A stretch of DNA of 21,049 nucleotides from positions 1 to 21,049 of the forward strand of contig CAZYQW010000092.1 in assembly GCA_964649825.1 (NCBI GenBank). Direction: 5' to 3'. Origin of the DNA: CAZYQW01 sp964649825. GTDB taxonomy: Bacteria; Planctomycetota; B15-G4; JADJEK01. Of this stretch, positions 20,910 through 21,049 are shown in pieces (positions within the stretch are counted from its first letter, which is position 1; each line of letters opens with the position of its first letter). The notes under the pieces were generated by a model. That model did no database searches, was not told where the DNA came from, and was given only the letters and a program-made list of their open reading frames with translations. The position numbers and the translations under genes are program-made.

Positions 20910-21049
20910 CTAGCAGCCCGTGGTGAAAGTCATTCCGGCTGCGGCGGGCCCTCGCGACCGATCTCTTCGTTGCAGGATCCTCGACGTACAGGCAGTACGC
21001 CTGCGATCCTGCGCCTCGATCTCGGTCGCGATGACCTCGCCTCGCTTCG
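20910..21049 (-). repeat. F2 palindromic repeat, copy 2 (inverted, runs off window end)
   Basis: Read on the minus strand this matches 2294-2436 with four substitutions and one 3-base deletion (one CTG lost from CTGCTG). It begins at CTAG (20910-20913) with the terminal repeat GCAGCCCGTGGTGAAAGT. The hairpin tip CGTAC-AGGCA-GTACG is intact, and the C-to-T change in the left-arm GCAGGATC restores pairing with GATCCTGC. The other end lies beyond base 21049. It is in inverted orientation relative to copy 1. Confidence 0.85.

Overview
The window is high-GC bacterial chromosome, densely packed with ordinary housekeeping and stress genes and bordered by small palindromic repeats. No rRNA, tRNA, CRISPR array, integrase or transposase gene was seen. 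The best taxonomic clue is the secreted protein at 5437-7083. Its C-terminal module (a Gly-rich start, a PSTAALIIGLS-like strand and a GFSASNGIEG end) resembles a domain I associate with large secreted proteins of Planctomycetota. A DUF1570-like protein and a GldG-type ABC operon fit that assignment or a related lineage. The assignment is inference only.

Layout. 1-2503 holds a secreted, apparently inactive peptidase-MA-like protein on the minus strand. It lies between two copies of a ~160-bp palindromic repeat (family F1), identical over 140 bp. A second repeat family (F2) abuts the right-hand copy. 2504-5293 carries a DedA/VTT membrane protein and two tandem paralogous NAD-binding epimerase/dehydratase-like genes, all on the plus strand. 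5437-7083 is the secreted repeat protein, followed by a hairpin that could terminate both convergent units. 7254-9602 (minus) is a three-gene peroxide/redox operon: rubrerythrin, an Fe-S oxidoreductase of the GlpC/heterodisulfide reductase type, and DUF3501. 9857-10579 is signal peptidase I, whose 3' end overlaps that of the ergothioneine-type histidine methyltransferase EgtD (10563-11537, minus).

11632-17553 (minus) is a tightly coupled Gld-type ABC operon: ATPase, permease, a double-length GldG protein and a DUF4340 protein. 17679-18875 (plus) is a PLP-dependent trans-sulfuration enzyme. It converges, with an 11-bp overlap, on a two-gene minus-strand operon of a ferritin-like DUF455 protein and an ATP-grasp-like protein (18865-20882). 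An inverted copy of F2 sits just upstream of that operon and runs off the window end.

The most unusual material is the repeat set. F1 and F2 have unrelated terminal inverted repeats but share an internal hairpin core, and every visible end lies at CTAG. That suggests small non-autonomous elements moved by a TA-targeting transposase encoded elsewhere. The DUF455/ATP-grasp pair is the best candidate for an uncharacterised enzymatic system.
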